From Apostichopus japonicus (Eukaryota; Echinodermata; Holothuroidea; Aspidochirotida; Stichopodidae): a DNA stretch of 64,000 nt. The stretch is from positions 18,009,810 to 18,073,809 of the forward strand of contig NC_092575.1 of assembly GCF_037975245.1 (NCBI RefSeq). Direction: 5' to 3'. Under the pieces are notes generated by a model, which worked only from the letters and a program-made list of their open reading frames with translations, had not been told where the DNA came from and made no database searches. Shown here one piece after another: positions 9,749 through 22,000 of the stretch (its first letter is position 1; every line of letters starts with the position of its first letter). The position numbers were made by a program, and so were the translations under genes.

Positions 9749-12228
9749 CGGCAAAAGCAAACTGCCCCCACCTGGTCTCGAGCCCGCGATCCAAAATACG
9801 TCACGCTCTCGAGGTACAGAGCAACCAACCGCGCCACGACAGCAGTTGATATAAATCTATGTTCGTTTCTAATACTTAAAGTTCCAGAGACCGTATAAGA
9901 TCGCGGAAAAAGCAAACTGCCCCCACCTGGTCTCGAGCCCGCGATCCAAAATACGTCACGCTCTCGAGGTACAGAGCAACCAACCGCGCCACGACAGCAG
10001 TTAATATAAATCTATGTTCGTTTTTAATACTTAAAGTTCCAGAGACCGTATGAGATCGCGGCAAAAGCAAACTGCCCCCACCTGGTCTCGAGCCCGCGAT
10101 CCAAAATACGTCACGCTCTCGAGGTACAGAGCAACCAACCGCGCCACGACAGCAGTTGATATAAATCTATGTTCGTTTTTAATACTTAAAGTTCCCAGAG
10201 ACCGTATAAGATCGCGGCAAAAGCAAACTGCCCCCACCTGGTCTCGAGCCCGCGATCCAAAATACGTCACGCTCTCGAGGTACAGAGCAACCAACCGCGC
10301 CACGACAGCAGTTGATATAAATCTATGTTCGTTTTTAATACTTAAAGTTCCAGAGACCGTACCATATCGCGGCAAAAGCAAACTGCCCCCACCTGGTCTC
10401 GAGCCCGCGATCCAAAATACGTCACGCTCTCGAGGTACAGAGCAACCAACCGCGCCACGACAGCAGTTGATATAAATCTATGTTCGTTTCTAATACTTAA
10501 AGTTCCCAGAGACCGTACGAAATCGCGGAAAAAACAAACTGTCCCCACCTGGTCTCGAGCCCGCGATCCAAAATACGTCACGCTCTCGAGGTACAGAGCA
10601 ACCAACCGCGCCACGACAGCAGTTGATATAAATCTATGTTCGTTTCTAATACTTAAAGTTCCAGAGACCGTACGAGATCGCGGAAAAAACAAACTGTCCC
10701 CACCTGGTCTCGAGCCCGCGATCCAAAATACGTCACGCTCTCGAGGTACAGAGCAACCAACCGCACCACGACAGCAGTTGATATAAATCTATGTTCGTTT
10801 CTAATACTTAAAGTTCCCAGAGACCGTATGAGATCGCGGCAAAAGCAAACTGCCCCCACCTGGTCTCGAGCCCGCGATCCAAAATACGTCACGCTCTCGA
10901 GGTACAGAGCAACCAACCGCGTCACGACAGCAGTTGATATAAATCTATGTTCGTTTCTAATACTTAAAGTTCCCAGAGACCGTACCAGATCGCGGCAAAA
11001 GCAAACTGCCCCCACCTGGTCTCGAGCCCGCGATCCAAAATACGTCACGCTCTCGAGGTACAGAGCAACCAACCGCGCCACGACAGCAGTTGATATAAAT
11101 CTATGTTCGTTTCTAATACTTAAAGTTCCCAGAGACCGTACCAGATCGCGGCAAAAGCAAACTGCCCCCACCTGGTCTCGAGCCCGCGATCCAAAATACG
11201 TCACGCTCTCGAGGTACAGAGCAACCAACCGCGCCACGACAGCAGTTGATATAAATCTATGTTCGTTTCTAATACTTAAAGTTCTTAGAGACCGTATGAG
11301 ATCGCGGCAAAAGCAAACTGCCCCCACCTGGTCTCGAGCCCGCGATCCAAAATACGTCACGCTCTCGAGGAACAGAGCAACCAACCGCGTCACGACAGCA
11401 GTTGATATAAATCTATGTTCGTTTCTAATACTTAAAGTTCCAAAGACCGTATGAGATCGCGGCAAAAGCAAACTGCCCCCACCTGATCTCGAGCCCGCGA
11501 TCCAAAATACGTCACGCTCTCGAGGTACAGAGCAACCAACCGCGCCACGACAGCAGTTGATATAAATCTATGTTCGTTTCTAATACTTAAAGTTCCAGAG
11601 ACCGTACCAGATCGCGGCAAAAGCAAAATGCCCCCACCTGGTCTCGAGCCCGCGATCCAAAATACGTCACGCTCTCGAGGTACAGAGCAACCAACCGCGC
11701 CACGACAGCAGTTGATATAAATCTATGTTCGTTTCTAATACTTAAAGTTCCAGGGGCCGTATAAGATCGCGGCAAAAGCAAACTGCCCCACCTGGTCTCG
11801 AGCCCGCGATCCAAAATACGTCACGCTCTCGAGGTACAGAGCAACCAACCGCGCCACGACAGCAGTTGATATAAATCTATGTTCGTTTCTAATACTTAAA
11901 GTTCCCAGAGACCGTATGAGATCGCGGCAAAAGCTGACTGCCCCCAGCTGGTCTCGAGCCCGCGATCCAAAATACGTCACGCTCTCGAGGTACAGAGCAA
12001 CCAACCGCGCCACGACAGCAGTTGATATAAATCTATGTTCGTTTCTAATACTTAAAGTTCCCAGAGACCGTATGAGATCGCGGCAAAAGCAAACTGCCCC
12101 CAGCTGGTCTCGAGCCCGCGATCCAAAATACGTCACGCTCTCGAGGTACAGAGCAACCAACCGCGCCACGACAGCAGTTGATATAAATCTATGTTCGTTT
12201 CTAATACTTAAAGTTCCCAGAGACCGTA
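9749..12228 (-). repeat. 16-unit tandem segmental duplication, copy 1
   Basis: A 2480-base block repeats at an offset of 2488 bases. Rare markers occur in the same order in both copies: CGGAAAAAACAAACTGTCC units, a unit with CCGCACCACG, units with CCGCGTCACG, GTTCTTAGAG, GAGGAACAGAGC, CACCTGATCTCG, a GCAAAATGCCC unit, and a GCTGACTGCCCCCAGCTGG unit. The left edge is set by a mismatch at 9748/12236. Confidence 0.92.
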
Positions 12229-12236
12229 CCATATCG

Positions 12237-14716
12237 CGGCAAAAGCAAACTGCCCCCACCTGGTCTCGAGCCCGCGATCCAAAATACGTCACGCTCTCGA
12301 GGTACAGAGCAACCAACCGCGCCACGACAGCAGTTGATATAAATCTATGTTCGTTTCTAATACTTAAAGTTCCAGAGACCGTATAAGATCGCGGAAAAAG
12401 CAAACTGCCCCCACCTGGTCTCGAGCCCGCGATCCAAAATACGTCACGCTCTCGAGGTACAGAGCAACCAACCGCGCCACGACAGCAGTTAATATAAATC
12501 TATGTTCGTTTTTAATACTTAAAGTTCCAGAGACCGTATGAGATCGCGGCAAAAGCAAACTGCCCCCACCTGGTCTCGAGCCCGCGATCCAAAATACGTC
12601 ACGCTCTCGAGGTACAGAGCAACCAACCGCGCCACGACAGCAGTTGATATAAATCTATGTTCGTTTTTAATACTTAAAGTTCCCAGAGACCGTATAAGAT
12701 CGCGGCAAAAGCAAACTGCCCCCACCTGGTCTCGAGCCCGCGATCCAAAATACGTCACGCTCTCGAGGTACAGAGCAACCAACCGCGCCACGACAGCAGT
12801 TGATATAAATCTATGTTCGTTTTTAATACTTAAAGTTCCAGAGACCGTACCATATCGCGGCAAAAGCAAACTGCCCCCACCTGGTCTCGAGCCCGCGATC
12901 CAAAATACGTCACGCTCTCGAGGTACAGAGCAACCAACCGCGCCACGACAGCAGTTGATATAAATCTATGTTCGTTTCTAATACTTAAAGTTCCCAGAGA
13001 CCGTACGAAATCGCGGAAAAAACAAACTGTCCCCACCTGGTCTCGAGCCCGCGATCCAAAATACGTCACGCTCTCGAGGTACAGAGCAACCAACCGCGCC
13101 ACGACAGCAGTTGATATAAATCTATGTTCGTTTCTAATACTTAAAGTTCCAGAGACCGTACGAGATCGCGGAAAAAACAAACTGTCCCCACCTGGTCTCG
13201 AGCCCGCGATCCAAAATACGTCACGCTCTCGAGGTACAGAGCAACCAACCGCACCACGACAGCAGTTGATATAAATCTATGTTCGTTTCTAATACTTAAA
13301 GTTCCCAGAGACCGTATGAGATCGCGGCAAAAGCAAACTGCCCCCACCTGGTCTCGAGCCCGCGATCCAAAATACGTCACGCTCTCGAGGTACAGAGCAA
13401 CCAACCGCGTCACGACAGCAGTTGATATAAATCTATGTTCGTTTCTAATACTTAAAGTTCCCAGAGACCGTACCAGATCGCGGCAAAAGCAAACTGCCCC
13501 CACCTGGTCTCGAGCCCGCGATCCAAAATACGTCACGCTCTCGAGGTACAGAGCAACCAACCGCGCCACGACAGCAGTTGATATAAATCTATGTTCGTTT
13601 CTAATACTTAAAGTTCCCAGAGACCGTACCAGATCGCGGCAAAAGCAAACTGCCCCCACCTGGTCTCGAGCCCGCGATCCAAAATACGTCACGCTCTCGA
13701 GGTACAGAGCAACCAACCGCGCCACGACAGCAGTTGATATAAATCTATGTTCGTTTCTAATACTTAAAGTTCTTAGAGACCGTATGAGATCGCGGCAAAA
13801 GCAAACTGCCCCCACCTGGTCTCGAGCCCGCGATCCAAAATACGTCACGCTCTCGAGGAACAGAGCAACCAACCGCGTCACGACAGCAGTTGATATAAAT
13901 CTATGTTCGTTTCTAATACTTAAAGTTCCAAAGACCGTATGAGATCGCGGCAAAAGCAAACTGCCCCCACCTGATCTCGAGCCCGCGATCCAAAATACGT
14001 CACGCTCTCGAGGTACAGAGCAACCAACCGCGCCACGACAGCAGTTGATATAAATCTATGTTCGTTTCTAATACTTAAAGTTCCAGAGACCGTACCAGAT
14101 CGCGGCAAAAGCAAAATGCCCCCACCTGGTCTCGAGCCCGAGATCCAAAATACGTCACGCTCTCGAGGTACAGAGCAACCAACCGCGCCACGACAGCAGT
14201 TGATATAAATCTATGTTCGTTTCTAATACTTAAAGTTCCAGGGGCCGTATAAGATCGCGGCAAAAGCAAACTGCCCCACCTGGTCTCGAGCCCGCGATCC
14301 AAAATACGTCACGCTCTCGAGGTACAGAGCAACCAACCGCGCCACGACAGCAGTTGATATAAATCTATGTTCGTTTCTAATACTTAAAGTTCCCAGAGAC
14401 CGTATGAGATCGCGGCAAAAGCTGACTGCCCCCAGCTGGTCTCGAGCCCGCGATCCAAAATACGTCACGCTCTCGAGGTACAGAGCAACCAACCGCGCCA
14501 CGACAGCAGTTGATATAAATCTATGTTCGTTTCTAATACTTAAAGTTCCCAGAGACCGTATGAGATCGCGGCAAAAGCAAACTGCCCCCAGCTGGTCTCG
14601 AGCCCGCGATCCAAAATACGTCACGCTCTCGAGGTACAGAGCAACCAACCGCGCCACGACAGCAGTTGATATAAATCTATGTTCGTTTCTAATACTTAAA
14701 GTTCCCAGAGACCGTA
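12237..14716 (-). repeat. 16-unit tandem segmental duplication, copy 2
   Basis: Near-perfect copy of 9749-12228. The single difference I found is A at 14141 (CCCGAGATCC) against C at 11653. The match ends at 14716; at 14717 this copy continues with a TATGAG unit while copy 1 has a TACCAT unit. Such similarity, while neighbouring units within each copy differ at many sites, shows a recent duplication of a whole 16-unit block. Confidence 0.92.
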
Positions 14717-14742
14717 TGAGATCGCGGCAAAAGCAAACTGTG

Positions 14743-16725
14743 CCCACCTGGTCTCGAGCCCGCGATCCAAAATACGTCACGCTCTCGAGGTACAGAGCAA
14801 CCAACCGCGCCACGACAGCAGTTGATATAAATCTATGTTCGTTTCTAATACTTAAAGTTCCCAGAGACCGTACCATATCGCGGCAAAAGCAAACTGCCCC
14901 CACCTGGTCTCGAGCCCGCGATCCAAAATACGTCACGCTCTCGAGGTACAGAGCAACCAACCGCGCCACGACAGCAGTTGATATAAATCTATGTTCGTTT
15001 CTAATACTTAAAGTTCCCAGAGACCGTACCATATCGCGGCAAAAGCAAACTGCCACACCTGGTCTCGAGCCCGCGATCCAAAATACGTCACGCTCTCGAG
15101 GTACAGAGCAACCAACCGCGCCACGACAGCAGTTGATATAAATCTATGTTCGTTTCTAATACTTAAAGTTCCCAGAGACCGTACCATATCGCGGCAAAAG
15201 CAAACTGCCCCACCTGGTCTCGAGCCCGCGATCCAAAATACGTCACGCTCTCGAGGTACAGAGCAACCAACCGCGCCACGACAGCAGTTGATATAAATCT
15301 ATGTTCGTTTCTAATACTTAAAGTTCCAGAGACCGTATGAGATCGCCGCAAAAGCAAACTGCCCCCACCTGGTCTCGAGCCCGCGATCCAAAATACGTCA
15401 CGCTCTCGAGGTACAGAACAACCAACCGCGCCACGACAGCAGTTGATATAAATCTATGTTGGTTTCTAATACTTAAAGTTCCAGGGGCCGTATAAGATCG
15501 CGGCAAAAGCAAACTGCCCCCACCTGGTCTCGAGCCCGCGATCCAAAATACGTCACGCTCTCGAGGTACAGAGCAACCAACCGCGCCACGACAGCAGTTG
15601 ATATAAATCTATGTTCGTTTCTAATACTTAAAGTTCCCAGAGACCGTATAAGAACCCGGCAAAAGCAAACTGCCCCCACCTGGTCTCGAGCCCGCGATCC
15701 AAAATACGTCACGCTCTCGAGGTACAGAGCAACCAACCGCGCCACGACAGCAGTTGATATAAATCTATGTTCGTTTCTAATACTTAAAGTTCCCAGAGAC
15801 CGTACCATATCGCGGCAAAAGCAAACTGCCCCCACCTGGTCTCGAGCCCGCGATCCAAAATACGTCACGCTCTCGAGGTACAGAGCAACCAACCGCGCCA
15901 CGACAGCAGTTGATATAAATCTATGTTCGTTTCTAATACTTAAAGTTCCCAGAGACCGTACCATATCGCGGCAAAAGCAAACTGCCACACCTGGTCTCGA
16001 GCCCGCGATCCAAAATACGTCACGCTCTCGAGGTACAGAGCAACCAACCGCGCCACGACAGCAGTTGATATAAATCTGTGTTCGTTTCTAATACTTAAAG
16101 TTCCCAGAGACCGTACCATATCGCGGCAAAAGCAAACTGCCACACCTGGTCTCGAGCCCGCGATCCAAAATACGTCACGCTCTCGAGGTCCAGAGCAACC
16201 AACCGCGCCACGACAGCAGTTGATATAAATCTATGTTCGTTTCTAATACTTAAAGTTCCAGAGACCGTATGAGATCGCCGCAAAAGCAAACTGCCCCCAC
16301 CTGGTCTCGAGCCCGCGATCCAAAATACGTCACGCTCTCGAGGTACAGAACAACCAACCGCGCCACGACAGCAGTTGATATAAATCTATGTTCGTTTCTA
16401 ATACTTAAAGTTCCAGGGGCCGTATAAGATCGCGGCAAAAGCAAACTGCCCCCACCTGGTCTCGAGCCCGCAATCCAAAATACGTCACGCTCTCGAGGTA
16501 CAGAGCAACCAACCGCGCCACGACAGCAGTTGATATAAATCTATGTTCGTTTCTAATACTTAAAGTTCCAAGAGACCGTATAAGAACCCGGCAAAAGCAA
16601 ACTGCCCCCACCTGGTCTCGAGCCCGCGATCCAAAATACGTCACGCTCTCGAGGTACAGAGCAACCAACCGCGCCACGACAGCAGTTGATATAAATCTAT
16701 GTTCGTTTCTAATACTTAAAGTTCC
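14743..16725 (-). repeat. 932-base (six-unit) higher-order repeat, about 2.1 periods
   Basis: Bases 14743-15793 match 15675-16725 at an offset of 932. The unit order is TACCATATCG, then a TACCAT unit with CTGCCACACC, then another TACCAT unit, then TATGAGATCGCCGC, then GGGGCCG, then TATAAGAACCCGG. Both copies share CAGAACAACC. Differences seen include 15210/16142 (C/A), TTGGTTTCTA against TTCGTTTCTA near 15461/16393, CCGCAATCC near 16470, TTCCAAGAG near 16568, a TCTGTGTTCG variant near 16078 and AGGTCCAGAG near 16190. It is therefore older than the 2488-offset duplication. Confidence 0.85.
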
Positions 16726-17970
16726 AGAGACCGTATGAGATCGCGGAAAAAACAAACTGCCCCCACCTGGTCTCGAGCCCGCGATCCAAAATACGTCACG
16801 CTCTCGAGGTACAGAGCAACCAACCGCGCCACGACAGCAGTTGATATAAATCTATGTTCGTTTCTAATACTTAAAGTTCCCAGAGACCGTATGAGATCGC
16901 GGCAAAAGCAAACTGCCCCCACCTGGTCTCGAGCCCGCGATCCAAAATACGTCACGCTCTCGAGGTACAGAGCAACCAACCGCGCCACGACAGCAGTTGA
17001 TATAAATCTATGTTCGTTTCTAATACTTAAAGTTCCAGAGACCGTATGAGATCGCGGCAAAAGCAAACTGCCCCCACCTGGTCTCGAGCCCGCGATCCAA
17101 AATACGTCACGCTCTCGAGGTACAGAGCAACCAACCGCGCCACGACAGCAGTTGATATAAATCTATGTTCGTTTCTAATACTTAAAGTTCCCAGAGACCG
17201 TATGAGATCGCGGAAAAAGCTAACTGCCCCACCTGGTCTCGAGCCCGCGATCCAAAATACGTCACGCTCTCGAGGTACAGAGCAACCAACCGCGCCACGA
17301 CAGCAGTTGATATAAATCTATGTTCGTTTCTAATATTTAAAGTTCCAGAGACCGTATGAGATCGCGGCAAAAGCAAACTGCCCCCACCTGGTCTCGAGCC
17401 CGCGATCCAAAATACGTCACGCTCTCGAGGTACAGAGCAACCAACCGCGCCACGACAGCAGTTGATATAAATCTATGTTCGTTTCTAATACTTAAAGTTC
17501 CCAGAGACCGTATAAGATCTCGGCAAAAGCAAACTGCCCCCACCTGGTCTCGAGCCCGCGATCCAAAATACGTCACGCTCTCGAGGTACAGAGCAACCAA
17601 CCGCGCCACGACAGCAGTTGATATAAATCTATGTTCGTTTCTAATACTTAAAGTTCCCAGAGACCGTATAAGATCGCGGCAAAAGCAAACTGCCCCCACC
17701 TGGTCTCGAGCCCGCGATCCAAAATACGTCACGCTCTCGAGGTACAGAGCAACCAACCGCGCCACGACAGCAGTTGATATAAATCTATGTTCGTTTCTAA
17801 TACTTAAAGTTCCCAGAGACCGTATAAGATGGCGGAAAAAGCAAACTGCCCCCACCTGGTCTCGAGCCCGCGATCCAAAATACGTCACGCTCTCGAGGTA
17901 CAGAGCAACCAACCGCGCCACGACAGCAGTTGATATAAATCTATGTTCGTTTCTAATACTTAAAGTTCCC

Positions 17971-18281
17971 AGAGACCGTATGAGATCGTGGAAAAAGCTA
18001 ACTGCCCCCACCTGGTCTCGAGCCCGCGATCCAAAATACGTCACGCTCTCGAGGTACAGAGCACAACCAACCGCGCCACGACAGCAGTTGATATAAATCT
18101 ATGTTCGTTTCTAATACTTAAAGTTCCCAGAGACCGTATGAGATCGCCGCAAAAGCAAACTACTGCCCCCACCTGGTCTCGAGCCCGCGATCCAAAATAC
18201 GTCACGCTCTCGAGGTACAGAGCAACCAACCGCGCCACGACAGCAGTTGATATAAATCTATGTTCGTTTCTAATACTTAAA
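17971..18281 (-). repeat. Last two B1 units, with small insertions at the B1/B2 boundary
   Basis: The last units before the switch to B2 hold small insertions not seen elsewhere: CA at about 18063 (AGAGCACAACC) and ACT at about 18160 (CAAACTACTGCCC). They also carry B1-type variants: GATCGTGGAAAAAGCTAACTG in one and GATCGCCGC in the other. From 18282 every unit has the B2 marker AAACTTCC. Confidence 0.85.
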
Positions 18282-19057
18282 CTTCCAGAGACCGTATAAG
18301 ATCGCGGCAAAAGCAAACTGCCCCCACCTGGTCTCGAGCCCGCGATCCAAAAATACGTCACGCTCTCGAGGTACAGAGCAACCAACCGCGCCACGACAGC
18401 AGTTGATATAAATCTATGTTCGTTTCTAATACTTAAACTTCCAGAGACCGTATAAGATCGCGGCAAAAGCAAACTGCCCCCACCTGGTCTCGAGCCCGCG
18501 ATCCAAAAATACGTCACGCTCTCGAGGTACAGAGCAACCAACCGCGCCACGACAGCAGTTGATATAAATCTATGTTCGTTTCTAATACTTAAACTTCCAG
18601 AGACCGTATAAGATCGCGGCAAAAGCAAACTGCCCCCACCTGGTCTCGAGCCCGCGATCCAAAAATACGTCACGCTCTCGAGGTACAGAGCAACCAACCG
18701 CGCCACGACAGCAGTTGATATAAATCTATGTTCGTTTCTAATACTTAAACTTCCAGAGACCGTATAAGATCGCGGCAAAAGCAAACTGCCCCCACCTGGT
18801 CTCGAGCCCGCGATCCAAAAATACGTCACGCTCTCGAGGTACAGAGCAACCAACCGCGCCACGACAGCAGTTGATATAAATCTATGTTCGTTTCTAATAC
18901 TTAAACTTCCAGAGACCGTATAAGATCGCGGCAAAAGCAAACTGCCCCCACCTGGTCTCGAGCCCGCGATCCAAAAATACGTCACGCTCTCGAGGTACAG
19001 AGCAACCAACCGCGCCACGACAGCAGTTGATATAAATCTATGTTCGTTTCTAATACT
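18278..19057 (-). repeat. Run of five 156-base units at the start of B2
   Basis: The first five B2 units all have the five-A tract (near 18346, 18502, 18658, 18815 and 18971). From 19058 the array mixes four-A and five-A units. The run keeps one frame open on the - strand, producing a spurious 351-codon ORF that begins in the next unit and ends in the CA insertion unit. Confidence 0.85.
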
Positions 19058-22000
19058 TAAACTTCCAGAGACCGTATAAGATCGCGGCAAAAGCAAACTG
19101 CCCCCACCTGGTCTCGAGCCCGCGATCCAAAATACGTCACGCTCTCGAGGTACAGAGCAACCAACCGCGCCACGACAGCAGTTGATATAAATCTATGTTC
19201 GTTTCTAATACTTAAACTTCCAGAGACCGTATAAGATCGCGGCAAAAGCAAACTGCCCCCACCTGGTCTCGAGCCCGCGATCCAAAAATACGTCACGCTC
19301 TCGAGGTACAGAGCAACCAACCGCGCCACGACAGCAGTTGATATAAATCTATGTTCGTTTCTAATACTTAAACTTCCAGAGACCGTATAAGATCGCGGCA
19401 AAAGCAAACTGCCCCCACCTGGTCTCGAGCCCGCGATCCAAAAATACGTCACGCTCTCGAGGTACAGAGCAACCAACCGCGCCACGACAGCAGTTGATAT
19501 AAATCTATGTTCGTTTCTAATACTTAAACTTCCAGAGACCGTATAAGATCGCGGCAAAAGCAAACTGCCCCCACCTGGTCTCGAGCCCGCGATCCAAAAT
19601 ACGTCACGCTCTCGAGGTACAGAGCAACCAACCGCGCCACGACAGCAGTTGATATAAATCTATGTTCGTTTCTAATACTTAAACTTCCAGAGACCGTATA
19701 AGATCGCGGCAAAAGCAAACTGCCCCCACCTGGTCTCGAGCCCGCGATCCAAAAATACGTCACGCTCTCGAGGTACAGAGCAACCAACCGCGCCACGACA
19801 GCAGTTGATATAAATCTATGTTCGTTTCTAATACTTAAACTTCCAGAGACCGTATAAGATCGCGGCAAAAGCAAACTGCCCCCACCTGGTCTCGAGCCCG
19901 CGATCCAAAATACGTCACGCTCTCGAGGTACAGAGCAACCAACCGCGCCACGACAGCAGTTGATATAAATCTATGTTCGTTTCTAATACTTAAACTTCCA
20001 GAGACCGTATAAGATCGCGGCAAAAGCAAACTGCCCCCACCTGGTCTCGAGCCCGCGATCCAAAATACGTCACGCTCTCGAGGTACAGAGCAACCAACCG
20101 CGCCACGACAGCAGTTGATATAAATCTATGTTCGTTTCTAATACTTAAACTTCCAGAGACCGTATAAGATCGCGGCAAAAGCAAACTGCCCCCACCTGGT
20201 CTCGAGCCCGCGATCCAAAAATACGTCACGCTCTCGAGGTACAGAGCAACCAACCGCGCCACGACAGCAGTTGATATAAATCTATGTTCGTTTCTAATAC
20301 TTAAACTTCCAGAGACCGTATAAGATCGCGGCAAAAGCAAACTGCCCCCACCTGGTCTCGAGCCCGCGATCCAAAATACGTCACGCTCTCGAGGTACAGA
20401 GCAACCAACCGCGCCACGACAGCAGTTGATATAAATCTATGTTCGTTTCTAATACTTAAACTTCCAGAGACCGTATAAGATCGCGGCAAAAGCAAACTGC
20501 CCCCACCTGGTCTCGAGCCCGCGATCCAAAAATACGTCACGCTCTCGAGGTACAGAGCAACCAACCGCGCCACGACAGCAGTTGATATAAATCTATGTTC
20601 GTTTCTAATACTTAAACTTCCAGAGACCGTATAAGATCGCGGCAAAAGCAAACTGCCCCCACCTGGTCTCGAGCCCGCGATCCAAAATACGTCACGCTCT
20701 CGAGGTACAGAGCAACCAACCGCGCCACGACAGCAGTTGATATAAATCTATGTTCGTTTCTAATACTTAAACTTCCAGAGACCGTATAAGATCGCGGCAA
20801 AAGCAAACTGCCCCCACCTGGTCTCGAGCCCGCGATCCAAAAATACGTCACGCTCTCGAGGTACAGAGCAACCAACCGCGCCACGACAGCAGTTGATATA
20901 AATCTATGTTCGTTTCTAATACTTAAACTTCCAGAGACCGTATAAGATCGCGGCAAAAGCAAACTGCCCCCACCTGGTCTCGAGCCCGCGATCCAAAATA
21001 CGTCACGCTCTCGAGGTACAGAGCAACCAACCGCGCCACGACAGCAGTTGATATAAATCTATGTTCGTTTCTAATACTTAAACTTCCAGAGACCGTATAA
21101 GATCGCGGCAAAAGCAAACTGCCCCCACCTGGTCTCGAGCCCGCGATCCAAAATACGTCACGCTCTCGAGGTACAGAGCAACCAACCGCGCCACGACAGC
21201 AGTTGATATAAATCTATGTTCGTTTCTAATACTTAAACTTCCAGAGACCGTATAAGATCGCGGCAAAAGCAAACTGCCCCCACCTGGTCTCGAGCCCGCG
21301 ATCCAAAAATACGTCACGCTCTCGAGGTACAGAGCAACCAACCGCGCCACGACAGCAGTTGATATAAATCTATGTTCGTTTCTAATACTTAAACTTCCAG
21401 AGACCGTATAAGATCGCGGCAAAAGCAAACTGCCCCCACCTGGTCTCGAGCCCGCGATCCAAAAATACGTCACGCTCTCGAGGTACAGAGCAACCAACCG
21501 CGCCACGACAGCAGTTGATATAAATCTATGTTCGTTTCTAATACTTAAACTTCCAGAGACCGTATAAGATCGCGGCAAAAGCAAACTGCCCCCACCTGGT
21601 CTCGAGCCCGCGATCCAAAATACGTCACGCTCTCGAGGTACAGAGCAACCAACCGCGCCACGACAGCAGTTGATATAAATCTATGTTCGTTTCTAATACT
21701 TAAACTTCCAGAGACCGTATAAGATCGCGGCAAAAGCAAACTGCCCCCACCTGGTCTCGAGCCCGCGATCCAAAATACGTCACGCTCTCGAGGTACAGAG
21801 CAACCAACCGCGCCACGACAGCAGTTGATATAAATCTATGTTCGTTTCTAATACTTAAACTTCCAGAGACCGTATAAGATCGCGGCAAAAGCAAACTGCC
21901 CCCACCTGGTCTCGAGCCCGCGATCCAAAATACGTCACGCTCTCGAGGTACAGAGCAACCAACCGCGCCACGACAGCAGTTGATATAAATCTATGTTCGT

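Larger units (their letters stand above)
6324..18281 (-). repeat. Satellite array B1, diverse reverse-orientation units (about 77 units)
   Basis: The same unit as array A but inverted, with lengths around 154 to 156. Marker bases on the + strand are AAAGTTCC (AAATTTCC in a few units) and CTATGTTCG. Most differences between units fall in a short segment between the TTAAAGTTCC and CAAACTGCC motifs. There the sequence before CGG appears as TATAAGATCG, TATGAGATCG, TACCATATCG, TACGAGATCG, TATAAAAACC or TATAAGAACC, and GAGACC alternates with GGGGCC. The remaining bases, including the tRNA-like segment, change little. Units of 156 bases here come from an extra C (GTTCCCAGAG), unlike in B2. No gene is present; open frames on both strands are repeat artefacts. 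Confidence 0.96.
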
